Source: Lolium rigidum
Taxonomy: Eukaryota > Streptophyta > Magnoliopsida > Poales > Poaceae
Reading direction: 5' to 3'
Length of the DNA: 64,000 nucleotides
Assembly (NCBI RefSeq): GCF_022539505.1
Contig: NC_061513.1
Location: 350,095,696-350,159,695, forward strand
The notes beneath the pieces were generated by a model that was given only the letters and a program-made list of their open reading frames with translations, did no database searches and had not been told where the DNA came from. Shown here piece after piece: positions 45,213 through 57,808 of this stretch. The position numbers and the translations under genes were made by a program. The first letter of the stretch is position 1; every line of letters starts with the position of its first letter.

Positions 45213-45959
45213 ATGGAAAACATCTGTGAGCTTTTTAAACTATTTCCTGAGTCAAGACATGAATGGTTTAATGCGAAAATTAAAAAACCTATGAAACCTT
45301 ATTTGCATGCTAGTAGTAATATTAGTATGAACGTTTTGAACACCATTGTTGATAATGATATAGAAAATTCTAAGCTTGGGGAGGTCGGTTTTGATGAAAA
45401 TGATCTCTTTAGCCCTCCGGGTATTGAGGAGAAAGTTTATGTTGATTATGATATGCCTCCCATATATGATGATTATAATGATAGTGGTCTTTTGGTGCCG
45501 CCTACTATGGAGGATAAGTTTAATTATGATTACAATATGCCTCCTATATTTAATGATGAGAATAATAATGATAGCTACTTTGTTGAATTTGCTCCCACTA
45601 CAACTAATAAAATTGATTATACTTATGTGGAGAGTAATGATACTTTTATGCATGTGAATAAGAATGTTTTATGTGATACTTATATTGTTGAGTTTGTTCA
45701 TGATGCCTCTGAAAGTTATTATGAGAGAGGAAAATATGGTTGTAGAAATTTTCATGTTACTAAAACACCTCTCTTTTTGCTGAAAATCTTGAAGTTGCGC
45801 TTGTCTAGTTTTCCTATGCTTGTTGCATTATGCCTACATGACTTGTTTATTTACAAGATTCCTTTTCATAGGAAGTGGGTTAGGCTTAAATTTGTTTTGA
45901 ATTTGCTTCTTGATGCTCTCTTTTGCTTCAACTCTTATTTCTTGGGAGTGCATCATTAA
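45213..45959 (+). CDS. Element D ORF, 248 aa, no recognised domain
   Basis: The intact ORF starts MENICELFKLFPESRHEWFN about 140 nt after the primer site and ends at 45959. Its N-terminal third is polar and its middle is acidic (PPIYDDYNDSG, PPIFNDENNND). SYYERGKYGCRNFHVTKTPL is shared exactly with element A's ORF. The C-terminal hydrophobic segments (PMLVALCLHDLFIYKI and LNLLLDALFCFNSYFL) could be membrane-associated. The codons for NSKLGE contain the PPT-like motif CTAAGCTTGGGGA. Function is unknown; it replaces gag in position but lacks gag or protease hallmarks. Confidence 0.72.
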   Translation: MENICELFKLFPESRHEWFNAKIKKPMKPYLHASSNISMNVLNTIVDNDIENSKLGEVGFDENDLFSPPGIEEKVYVDYDMPPIYDDYNDSGLLVPPTMEDKFNYDYNMPPIFNDENNNDSYFVEFAPTTTNKIDYTYVESNDTFMHVNKNVLCDTYIVEFVHDASESYYERGKYGCRNFHVTKTPLFLLKILKLRLSSFPMLVALCLHDLFIYKIPFHRKWVRLKFVLNLLLDALFCFNSYFLGVHH

Positions 45960-46660
45960 AACTGTTGAGCCCATCTTAATGGCTATAAAGAAAGCACTTC
46001 TTGGAAGATAACCCATGTTTTTATTTTGCTACAGTACTTTTGTTTTATATTTGAGTCTTGGAAGTTGTTACTACTGTAGCAACCTCTCCTTATCTTATTT
46101 TATTGCATTGTTGTGCCAAGTAAAGTCTTTGATAGTAATGTTGATACTAGATTTGGATTACTGCGCGAAACAGATTTCGTCCGTCACGAATTTGGGCAGG
46201 GTTCTCTCGTAGGTAACTCAGAAAAATCTGCCAATTTACGTGCGTGATCCTCGGATATGTACGCAACTTTCATTCAATTTGAGTATTTTCATCCGAGCAA
46301 GTCCAAGTGCCTCTAAAAAATTCGTCTTTACGGACTCGTTCGTTTTGACAGATTCCGCCTTTTATTTCGCATTGCCTCTTTTGCTCGTGTTGGATGGATT
46401 TCTTTGTTCCATTGACTTCCAGTAGCTTTGGGCAATGTCCAGAAGTGTTAAGAATGATTGTGTCACCTCTGAACATGTGAATTTTTTGATTATGCACTAA
46501 CCCTCTAATGAGTTTGTTTCGAGTTTGGTGTGGAGGAAGTTTTCAAGGGTCAGGAGAGGAGGATGATATACTATGATCAAGAAGAGTGAAAAGTCTAAGC
46601 TTGGAGATGCCCCTGTGGTTCATCCCTGCATATTTCAAGAAGACTCAAGCGTCTAAGCTT

Positions 46661-46681
46661 GGGGATGCCCAAGGCATCCCC
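46661..46681. repeat. Perfect short palindrome in the retrotransposon interior
   Basis: GGGGATGCC, loop CAA, GGCATCCCC forms a 9-bp stem. The same structure is present in element A (34764-34784) and element E (57096-57116). In element B it is the insertion point of solo LTR C. It directly follows a PPT-like CTAAGCTT, so it may shape the RNA or cDNA near an internal polypurine site (inference). Confidence 0.8.
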
Positions 46682-48563
46682 TTCTTCATCGACAACTTAT
46701 CAAGTTTCTTCTCTTGAAACTATATTTTTATTCGGTCACATCTTATGTACTTTACTTGGAGCGTATGTGTGCTTTTATTTTCGTTTTGTTATTTTCATTC
46801 TCTGAATAAATTCATGTTTGTGTGGGAGAGAGACACGCTCCGCTGTTGCGTATGAACACATGTGTTCTTAGCTTTACTCTTAATGTTCATGGTGAAGGTT
46901 GAAACTGCTTCGTTCATTGTTATATGGTTGGAAACAGAAAATGCTGCATGTGGTGATTGGTATAATGTCTTGAATAATTTGATACTTGGCAATTGTTGTG
47001 CTCATATAGATCATGTTTAAGCTCTTGCATCATGTACTTTGTACCTATTAATGAAGAACTACATAGAGCTTGTTAAAATTTGGTTTGCATGATTGGTCTC
47101 TAGAGTCTAGATATTTTCTCGGTTAAGGTGTTTGAACAACAAGGAGACGATGTAAAGTCTTATAATGCTTACAATATGTTCATATGTGAGTCTTGTTGCA
47201 CCGTTTTATACTTGAGTTTGCTTCAAACAACCTTGCTAGCCTAGCCTTGTATTGAGAGGGAATTCTTCTCGTGCATCCAAATCCTTGAGCCAAAAACTAT
47301 GCCATTTATGTCCACCATACCTACCTACCACATGGTATTTATCTGCCATTCCAAAGTAAATTACTTGAGTGCTACCTTTAAAATTCTATTCTTTGCCTTT
47401 ACAATACATAGCTCATGGGAAAATAGCCTTAAAAGCTATTGTGGTGAAGAATATGTACTTATGTATCTTATTTCTTAATAAGTTGCTTGTTGAGCGGTAA
47501 CCATGTTTCTGGGGACGCCATCAACTTTTACCTTTGTTGAATATCATGTGAGTTGCTATGCATGTTTGTCATGTCTGAAGTAAGGGCGATTTTCATGATC
47601 AAATGGTTTGAGTGTGCATATTGTTAGAGAATAACATTGGGCCGCTAACTAAAGCCATGAATCATGGTGGAAGTTTCAGTTTTGACACAAATCCTCAATC
47701 TCTTATGAGAATATTATCTGTTGTTGAATGCTTAAGAATTAAAAGAGGAGTCCATTATCTGTTGTCTATGTTGTCCCGGTATGGATGTCTAAGTTGAGAA
47801 TAATCAAAAGCGAGAAATCCAATGCGAACTTTCTCCTTAGACCTCTGTACGAGCGGCATAGAGGTACCCCTTTGTGACACTTGGTTGAAACATATGTATG
47901 CAATGATAATCCATGTTAATCCAAGCTAATTAGGACAAGGTGCGAGCACTATTGGTAATCTATGCATGAGGCTTGCAACTTATAGGATATCTTATACATA
48001 ACGCATATGCTTTATTACTACCGTTGACAAAATTGCTTCTATGTTTTCAAAATAAAAGCTCTAGCACAAAAATAGTAATCCATGCTTCCCTCCTCGAAGG
48101 GCCTATCTTCTACTTTATTGTTGAGTCAGTTTACCTATTCCTTCTATCTTAGAAGCAAATACTTGTGTAAACTGTGTGCATTGATTCTTACATGTTTACT
48201 TATTGCACTTGTTATATTGCTTTATGTTGACATTTATCCATGAGATATACATGTTACAAGTTGAAAGCAATTGCTGAAACTTAATCATCCTTTGTGTTGC
48301 TTCAATGCCTTCTACCTTGAATTTATTGCTTATGAGTAACTCTTATGCAAGTCTTATTGATGCTTGTCTTGAAAGTACTATTCATGAAAAGTCTTTGCTA
48401 TATGATTCAGTTGTTTAGTCATTATCTTTACTATCACTTCATTCACTTCATATGCTTTACAATAGTATTGATCAAGATCATGTTGGTAGCATGTCACTTA
48501 AGAAATTATCTTTGTTATCGTTTACCTACTCGAGGGTGAGTAGGAACTAAGCTTGGGGATGCT

Positions 48564-50093
48564 TGATACGTCTCAAACGTATCTATAATTTCTTATGTTC
48601 CATGCTACTTTTATGATGATACTCACATGTTTTATACACATTATATGTCATTATTATGCGTTTTCCGGAACTAACCTATTGACGAGATGCCGAAGTGCCG
48701 GTTCTCGTTTTCTGCTGTTTTTGGTTTCAGAAATCCTAGTAAGGAAATATTCTCGGAATTGGACGAAATCAACGCCCAGCATCTTAGAATTCCACGAAGC
48801 TTCCAGAACACCCGAGAGGCACCAGAGGGGAGCCCTGGTGGCCCCACACGTGTGGGCGGCGCGGCCAAGGAGCCAGGCGCGCCGCCCTGTTGTGTGGTGG
48901 CCCCAGACCCCCTCCGACTCCGCCTCTTCGCCTATTTAAAGGTCCCTGACCTAAATCTTCGATAAGAAAAAGCCACGGTACGAGAAACCTTCCAGAGCCG
49001 CCGCCATCGCGAAGCCAAGATCTGGGGGACATGAGTCTCTGTTCCGGCACGCCGCCGGGACGGGGAAGTGCCCCCGGAAGGCTTCTCCATCAACACCACC
49101 GCCATCTTCATCACCACTGCTGTCTCCCATGAGGAGGGAGTAGTTCTCCCTCGAGGCTAAGGGCTGTACCGGTAGCTATGTGGTTAATCTCTCTCCTATG
49201 TACTTCAATACAATGATCTCATGAGCTGCCTTACATGATTGAGATTCATATGAGTTTTGTATCACTATTAGTCTATGTGCTACTCTTGTGATGTTATTAA
49301 AGTAGTCTATTCCTCCTTCACGGTGTAATGGTGACAAGTGTGTGCATCGTGTAGTACTTGGCGTAGGTTATGATCATAATCTCTTGTAGGTTATGGAGTT
49401 AATTATTACTATGATAGTATTGATGTGATTTATTCCCCCTTCATAGTGTAAAGGTGACAAGTGTGTATGCTATGTTAGTACTCGGTTTAAATTGCAAAGA
49501 TCTATTATGCTCTAAAGGTTACTTAAATATGAACATCGAATGTTGTGGCGCTTGTTAACTCCGGCTTGAGGGAGCTCTTGTAGCCCTACACAACGAATGG
49601 TGTTCATTATCAAACAAGAGTATATGTAGCACAAAGGAAGAGAACTTATTTATTTATGTGATCAATGTTGAGAGTGTCCACTAGTGAAAGTATGATCCCT
49701 AGGCCTTGTTTCCAATACTGCAATCATCGCTTGTTTACTGTTTTACTGCATCTTTACTTCCTGCAATATTACTACCATCAACTGCATGCCAGCAAGTACT
49801 TTTCTGGCGCCGTTACTACTGCTCATATTCATTCATACCACTTGTATTTCACTATCTCTTCGCCGAACTAGTACACCTATACATCTGACAAGTGTATTAG
49901 GTGTGTTGGGGACACAAGAGACTTCTTGTATCGTGATTGCAGGGTTGCTTGAGAGGGATATCTTTGACCTCTTCCTCCCTGAGTTCGATAAACCTTGGGT
50001 GATCCACTTAAGGGAAACTTGCTGCTGTTCTACAAACCTCTGCTCTTGGAGGCCCAACACTGTCTACAAGAATATAAGCACCCGTAGACATCA
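48564..50093 (+). repeat. 3' LTR of element D
   Basis: This is a 1,530-bp partner of the 5' LTR, preceded by the PPT-like CTAAGCTTGGGGATGCT. Many differences from the 5' copy sit at CAG/CTG sites (for example 48777-48850 against 43730-43800). Confidence 0.9.
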
Positions 50094-53000
50094 ACCGGCT
50101 TGCTGTAAACAAAGGATTAATTGTATAGTGTGGAAGATGATGTTTGTTTGCGAAGAACAGTAAAGAACAATTGCAGTAGATTGTATTTCAGATGTAAAGA
50201 ATGGACCGGGGTCCACAGTTCACTAGTGGTGTCTCTCCCATAAGATAAATAGCATGTTGGGTGAACGAATTACAGTTGGGCAATTGACAAATAAAGAAGA
50301 CATAACAATGCACATACATATATCATGATGAGTACTATGAGATTTAATCAGGGAATTACGACAAAGTACATAGACCGCTATCCAGCATGCATCTATGCCT
50401 AAAAAGTCCACCTTCAGGTTACCATCCGAACCCCTTCCGGTATTAAGTTGCAAACAACAGACAATTGCATTAAGTATGGTGCGGAATGTAATCAACACAA
50501 ATATCCTTAGACAAAGCATCGATGTTTTATCCCTAGTGGCAACAGACACATCCACAACCTTAGAACTTTCCGTCACTCGTCCCGGATTCAATGGAGGCAT
50601 GAACCCACTATCGAGCATAAATACTCCCTCTTGGAGTTACAAGTATCAACTTGGCCAGAGCCTCTACTAGCAACGGAGAGCATGCAAGAACATAAACAAC
50701 ATATATATGATAGATTGATAATCAACTTGACATAGTATTCAATATTCATCGGATCCCAACAAACACAACATGTAGCATTACAAATAGATGATCTTGATCA
50801 TGATAGGCAGCTCACAAGATCTAACATGATAGCACAATGAGGAGAAGACAACCATCTAGCTACTGCTATGGACCCATAGTCCAGGGGTGAACTACTCACA
50901 CATCGATCCGGAGGCGATCATGGCGATGAAGAGCCCTCCGGGAGATGATTCCCCTCTCCGGCAGGGTGCCGGAGGCGATCTCCTGAATCCCCCGAGATGG
51001 GATTGGCGGCGGCGGCGTCTCTGGAAGGTTTTCCGTATCGTGGCTCTCGGTACTGGGGGTTTCGCGACGAAGGCTTTAAATAGGCGGAAGGGTAGGTTTA
51101 GGGGCGGCACGAGGGCCCCACACGCCAGGGCCGCGCGGCCAAGACCTGGGCCGCGCCGCCCTGTTGTGTCGGCGCCTCGTCGCCCCACTTCGTTTCCCTT
51201 TCGGTCTTCTGGAAGCTTCGTGGAAAAATAAGACCCCGGGCGTTGATTTCGTCTAATTCCGAGAATATTTCCTTTGTAGGATTTCTGAAACCAAAAACAA
51301 GCAGAAAACAAGAATCGGCTCTTCGGCATCTCGTCAATTGGTTAGTGCCGGAAAATGTATAATAATGACATATAATGTGTATAAAACATGTGAGTATCAT
51401 CATAAAAGTAGCATGGAACATAAGAAATTATGGATACGTTTGAGACGTATCAATGCCCAAGGCATCCCCTTCTTCATCGACAATTATCAGGTCACCTCTA
51501 GTGAAACTATATTTTTATTCAGTCACATCTTATGTGCTTTACTTGGAGCGTCTGTTTGTTTTTATTTTTGTTTTTGTTTGAATAAAATCGGATCCTAGCA
51601 TTCTTTGTTTGGGAGAGAGACACGCTCCGCTGTTGCATATGAACACATGTGTTCTTAGCTTTACTCTTAATGTTCATTGCGAAGGTTGAACTACTTCGTT
51701 CATTGATATATGGTTGGAAATAGAAAATGCTTCATGTGGTAATTGGTATAATGTCTTGAATAATTTGATACTTGGCAATTGTTGTGCTCATATGGATCAT
51801 GTTTAAGCTCTTGCATCATGTACTTTGCACCTATTAATGAAGAACTACATAGAGCTTGTTAAAATTTGGTTTGCATGATTGGTCTTTAGAGTCTAGATAT
51901 TTTCTGGTTAAGGTGTTTGAACAACAAGGAGACGATGTAAAGTGTTATAATGCTTACAATATGTTCATATGTGAGTCTTGTTGCACCGTTTTATACTTGA
52001 GTTTGCTTCAAACAACCTTGCTAGCCTAGCCTTGTATTGAGAGGGATTACTTCTCGTGCATCCAAATACTTGAGCCAAAAACTATGCCATTTGTGTCCAC
52101 CATACCTACCTACTACATGGTATTTCTCTGCCATTCCAAAGTAAATTACTTGAGTGCTACCTTTAAAATTCTATTCTTTGTCTTTGCAATATATAGCTCA
52201 TGGGAAAATAGCCTTAAAAACTATTGTGGTGAAGAATATGTACTTATGTATCTTATTTCTTAATAATTTGCTTGTTGAGCGGTAACCATGTTTCTGGGGA
52301 CGCCATCAACTTTTACCTTTGTTGAATATAATGTGAGTTGCTATGCATGTTCGTCTTGTCTGAAGTAAGGGCGATTTTCATGATCAAATGGTTTGAGTAT
52401 GCATATTGTTAGAGAAGAAAATTGGGCCGCTAACTAAAGCCATGAATCATGGTGGAAGTTTCAGTTTGGACACAAATCCTCAATCTCTTATGAGAATATT
52501 ATCTGTTGTTGAATGCTTAAGCATTAAAGAGGAGTCCATTATATGTTGTCTATGTTGTCCCGGTATGGATGTCTAAGTTGAGAATAATCAAAAGCGAGAA
52601 ATCCAATGCGAACTTTCTCCTTAGACCTCTGTACAGGCGGCATAGAGGTACCCCTTTTTGACACTTGGTTGAAACATATGTTATGCAATGATAATCCATG
52701 TTAATCCAAGCTAATTAGGACAAGGTGCAAGCACTATTGGTATACTATGCATGAGGCTTGCAACTTATAGGATATCTTATACATAACACATATGATTTAT
52801 TACTACCGTTGACAAAATTGTTTCTATGTTTTCAAAATGAAAAGCTCTAGCACAAAAATAGTTATCCATGCTTCCCTCTGCGAAGGGCCATTTTTCTACT
52901 TTATTGTTGAGTCAGTTTACCTACTTCTTTCTATCTTAGAAGCAAACACTTGTGTAAACTGTGTGCATTGATTCTTACATGTTTACCTATTGCACTTGTT

Positions 53001-53358
53001 ATATTACTTTATGTTGACAATTATCCATAAGATATATATGTTGAAGTTGAAAGCAACCGCTGAAACTTATATCTTCCTTTGTGTTGTTTCAAAGCTTTCT
53101 ACTAAGAATTTATTGCTTTATGAGTAACTCTTATGCAAGTCTTATTGATGCTTGTCTTGAAAGTATTATTCATGAAAAGTCTTTGCTATATGATTCATTT
53201 GTTTACTCATTGTCTTCATCATTGCTTCGAATCGCTGCATTCATCTCATGTGCTTTACAATAGTATTGATCAAGATTATGATAGCATGTCACTTCAGAAA
53301 TTATCCTTGTTATCGTTTACCTACTCGAGGGCGAGTAGGAACTAAGCTTGGGGATGCT

Positions 53359-53550
53359 TGATACGTCTCAAACGTATCTATAATTTCTTATGTTCCATGC
53401 TACTTTTATGATGATACTCACATGTTTTATACATATTATATGTCATTATTATGCATTTTCCGGCACTAACCTATTGACGAGATGCCGAAGAGCCAGTTGC
53501 TGTTTTCTGCTGTTTTTGGTTTCAGAAATCCTACAAAGGAAATATTCTCG
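53359..53550 (+). repeat. Truncated 3' LTR of element B
   Basis: The LTR starts TGATACGTCTC and matches the first 192 bp of the 5' LTR, then stops after GGAAATATTCTCG. The remaining 1.4 kb is missing, which points to a deletion at the border with element E. Confidence 0.85.
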
Positions 53551-53602
53551 TGATGGCTATAGTGTGGTGAAGGATGTGGATAGTGTGATATGTGTTGGTC
53601 AT
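53551..53602. other. 52-bp segment between elements B and E
   Basis: It is not LTR sequence and matches neither neighbour. One frame is open (DGYSVVKDVDSVICVGH) but too short to identify. It may be filler DNA or a remnant of the element into which E inserted. Confidence 0.5.
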
Positions 53603-55206
53603 TGATGCGTGCAGTTAACACACGTCCGTTGGGAACCCCAAGTGGAAGGTATGATGCGTATAGAAGCAAGTTTCCCTCAGTAAGAAACCAAGGTTTATCG
53701 AACCAGTAGGAGCCAAGAAGCACGTTGAAGGTTGATGGCGGCGAAGTGTAGTGCGGCGCAACACCAGGGATTCCGGCGCCAACGTGGAACCTCGCACAAC
53801 ACAATCAAAGTACTTTGCCACAACGTAACGAGTGAGGTTGTCAATCTCACCGGCTTGCTGTAACAAAGGATTAGATGTATAGTGTGGAAGATGATGTTTG
53901 TTTGCGAAGAACAAGTAAAGAACAAGTATTGCGATAGATTGTATTTCAGATGTAAAGAATGGACCAGGGTCCACGAGTTCGATAGTGGTGTCTCTCCCAT
54001 AAGATAAATAGCATGTTGGGTGAACAAATTACAGGTTGGGCAATTGACAAATAAAGAAGGCATAACAATGCACATACATATATCATGATGAGTACTATGA
54101 GATTTAATCGGGGCATTACGACAAAGTACATAGACCGCTATCCGACATGCATCTATGCCTAAATAGTCCACTTTCAGGTTATCATCCGAACCCCTTCCGG
54201 TATTAAGTTGCAAGCAACAGACAATTGCATTAAGTATGGTGTGTAATGTAATCAACACAAATATCCTTAGACAAAGCATCGATGTTTTATCCCTAGTGGC
54301 AACAGCACATCCACAACCTTAGAACTTTTTGTCACTGTCCCAGGTTCAATGGAGGCATGAACCCACTATCGAGCATAAATACTCCCTCTTGGAGTTACAA
54401 GTATCAACTTGGCCAGAGCCTCTACTAGCAACGGAGAGCATGCAAGAACATAAACAACATATATGATAGATTGATAATCAACTTGACATAGTATTCAATA
54501 TTCATCGGATCCCAACAAACACAACATGTAGCATTACAAATAGATGATCTTGATCATGATAGGCAGCTCACAAGATCTAATATGATAGCACAATGAGGAG
54601 AAGACAACCATCTAGCTACTGCTATGGACCCATAGTCCAGGGGTGAACTACTCACACATCGATCCGGAGGCGATCATGGCGATGCGAGGCCCTCCGGAGA
54701 TGATTCCCCTCTCCGGCAGGGTGCCGGAGGCGATCTCCTGAATCCCCCGAGATGGGATTGGCGGCGGCGGCGTCTGTGGAAGGTTTTCCGTATCGTGGCT
54801 ATCAGTACAGAGGGTTTCGCGACGAAGGCTTTAAGTAGGTGGAAGGGCGGAGTCGGAGGAGTCACAGGGGCCCCACACGCTAGGGTCACGCGGGCCCCCC
54901 TTAGGCCACGCCACCCTAGTGTGGCGGCGCCCCGTGGCCCCACTTCGTTTCTCCCTCGGTCTTCTGGAAGCTTCGTGAAAAAATAAGCCCCTGGGCGTTG
55001 ATTTCGTCCAATTCCGAGAATATTTCCTAACTAGGATTTCGAAACCAAAAACAGCAGAAAACAAAGAATCGGCTCTTCGGCATCTCGTCAATAGGTTAGT
55101 GCCGGAAAATGCATAATAATGACATATAATCTGTATAAAACATGTGAGTATCATCATAAAAGTAGCATGGAACATAAGAAATTATAGATACGTTTGGGAC
55201 GTATCA
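53603..55206 (-). repeat. 3' LTR of element E
   Basis: It is about 1,604 bp. It shows CAG-site differences from the 5' copy, for example CCACGAGTTCGATAGTGG here (about 53971) against CCACAGTTCACTAGTGG near 59294. Confidence 0.88.
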
Positions 55207-57808
55207 AGCATCCCCAAGCTTAGTTCCTACTCGCCCTCGAGTAGGTAAACGATAACAAAGATAATTTCTGAAATGACATGCTATCATAATCTTGATCAAT
55301 ACTATTGTAAAGCATATGAGATGAATGCAGCGATTCGAAGCAATGATGAAGACAATGAGTAAACAACTGAATCATATAGCAAAGACTTTTCATGAATAAT
55401 ACTTTCAAGACAAGCATCAATAAGACTTGCATAACAGTTAACTCATAAGCAATAAATTCTTAGTAGAAAGCTTTGAAACAACACAAAGGAAGATATAAGT
55501 TTCAGCGGTTGCTTTCAACTTCAACATGTATATCTCATGGATAGTTGTCAACACAAAGCAATATAACAAGTGCAATAGGTAAACATGTAAGAATCAATGC
55601 ACACAGTTGACACAAGTGTTTGCTTCTAAGATAGAAAGAATAGGTAAACTAACTCAACAATAAAGTAGAAGAATGGCCCTTCGCAGAGGGAAGCATGGAT
55701 TACTATATTTGTGCTAGAGCTTTTCATTTTAAAAACATAGAAACAATTTTGTCAACGGTAGTAATAAATCATATGTGTTATGTATAAGATAGCCTATAAG
55801 TTGCAAGCCTCATGCATAGAATACTAATAGTGCTCGCACCTTGTCCTAATTAGCTTGGATTAACACGGATTATCATTGCATAGCATATGTTTCAACCAAG
55901 TGTCACAAAGGGGTACCTCTATGCCGCACTGTACTGCAGGTCTAAGGAGAAAGTTCGCATTGGATTTCTCGCTTTTGATTATTCTCAACTTAGACATCCA
56001 TACCGGGACAACATAGACAACATATAATGGACTCATCTTTAATGCATAAGCATTTAACAACAGATAATATTCTCGTAAGAGATTGAGGATTTGTGTCCAA
56101 ACTGAAACTTCCACCATGATTCATGGCTTTAGTTAGCGGCCCAATGTTCTTCTCTAACAATATGCATACTCAAACCATTTGATCATGAAAATCGCCCTTA
56201 CTTCAGACAAGATGAACATGCATAGCAACTCACATGATATTCAACAAAGGTAAAAGTTGATGGCGTCCCCGAAACATAGTTACCGCTCAACAAGCAACTT
56301 ATTAAGAAATAAGACACATAAGTACATATTCAATACCACAATAGTTTTTAAGGCTATTTTCCCATGAGCTATGTATTGTAAAGGCAAAGAATAGAAGTTT
56401 AAAGGTAGCACTCAAGTAATGTACTTTGGAATGGCAGAGAAATACCATGTGGTAGGTAGGTATGGTGGACACAAATGACATAGTTTTTGGCTCAAGGATT
56501 TGGATGCACGAGAAAAATCCCTCTCAATACAAGGCTAGGCTAGCAAGGTTGTTTGAAGCAAACTCAAGTATAAAATGGTGCAGCAAGACTCACATATGAA
56601 CATATTGTAAGTATTATAAGACTTTACATCGTCTCCTTGTTGTTCAAACACCTTAACCAGAAAATATCTAGACTCTAGAGACCAATCATGCAAACCAAAT
56701 TTTAACAAGCTCTATGTAGTTCTTCATTAATAGGTGCAAAGTACATGATGCAAGAGCTTAAACATGATCTATATGAGCACAAAAATTGCCAAGTATCAAA
56801 TTATTCAAGACATTATACCAATTACCACATGCAGCATTTTCCGTTTCCAACCATATATCAATGAACGAAGTAGTTCAACCTTCGCAATGAACATTAAGAA
56901 TAAAGCTAAGAACACATGTGTTCATATGCAACAGTGGAGCGTGTCTCTCTCCCACACAAAGAATGCTAGGATCCGATTTTATTCAAACAAAAACGAAAAT
57001 AAAAACAAACAGACGCTCCAAGTAAAGCACATAAGATGTGACTGAATTAAAATATAGTTTCACTAGAGGTGACCTGATAAGTTGTCGATGAAGAAGGGGA
57101 TGCCTTGGGCATCCCCAAGATTAGATGCTTGAGTCTTCTTAAAATATGCGAGGATGAACCACGGGGGCATCCCCAAGCTTAGACTTTTCACTCTTCTTGA
57201 TCATATTGTATCATCCTCCTCTCTTGACCCTTGAAAACTTCCTCCACACCAAACTCGAAACAAACTCATTAGAGGGTTAGTGCATAATTCATATATTCAG
57301 AGGTGACATAATCATTCTTAACACTTCTGGACATTGCACAAAGGTACTGAAAGTTAATGGAACAAAGAAATTCATCAAACATAGCAAAACAGGCAATGCG
57401 AAATAAAAGGCAGAATCTGTCAAAACAGAACAGTCCGTAAAGATGAATTTTTTAGGGGCACTTAACTTGCTCAGATGAAAATTCTCAAATTGAATGAAAG
57501 TTGCGTACATATCTGAGGATCATGCACGTAAATTGGCAGATTTTTCTGAGTTACCTACAGAGAACCCTGCCCAAATTCGTGACAACAAAAAATCTGTTTC
57601 TGCGCAGTAATCCAAATCTAGTATTGACTTTACTATCAAAGACTTTACTTGGCACAACAATGCAATAAAATAAAGATAAGGAGAGGTTGCTACAGTAGTA
57701 ACAACTTTCAAGACTCAAATATAAAACGAAGTGCTGTATTAAAATAATGGGTTGTCTCCCATAAGCGCTTTTCTTTAACGCCTTTCAGCTAGGCACAGAA
57801 AGTGTGAA

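Larger units (their letters stand above)
43516..50093 (+). mobile_element. Element D: complete Athila-like LTR retrotransposon, non-autonomous
   Basis: The LTRs (43516-45045 and 48564-50093) are both 1,530 bp. The target duplication ACCGG lies at 43511-43515 and 50094-50098. The primer site for tRNA-Asp is 45056-45073. The 3.5-kb interior has one intact ORF at 45213-45959 and then non-coding sequence. It is the innermost member of a four-level nest, so it is younger than solo LTR C and element B. Its interior and ORF match element A. Confidence 0.93.
43268..51452 (-). mobile_element. Solo LTR C, split by element D
   Basis: This is one LTR on the minus strand, 43268-43515 plus 50099-51452, about 1.6 kb without the insert. 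It is flanked by the 5-bp duplication ATGCC (43263-43267, 51453-51457). No internal domain accompanies it, so it is the product of LTR-LTR recombination. It inserted in element B's interior, exactly in a short palindrome (GGGGATGCC..GGCATCCCC in the intact copies). Its end sequence (TGCGTGCAGTTAAC) matches element B's LTR subtype. Confidence 0.88.
39843..53550 (+). mobile_element. Element B: Athila-like retrotransposon, split and 3'-truncated
   Basis: The 5' LTR is 39843-41442. The primer site TGGCGCCGTTGCCGGGGA (41454-41471) is complementary to tRNA-Asp. The interior is 41443-43267 plus 51458-53358, split by solo LTR C. The 3' LTR starts at 53359 but stops after 192 bp at 53550. The interior totals about 3.73 kb, the same as element E, and encodes a broken gag/protease-like ORF only. 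A right-hand target duplication cannot be seen because the LTR is truncated. Confidence 0.88.
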
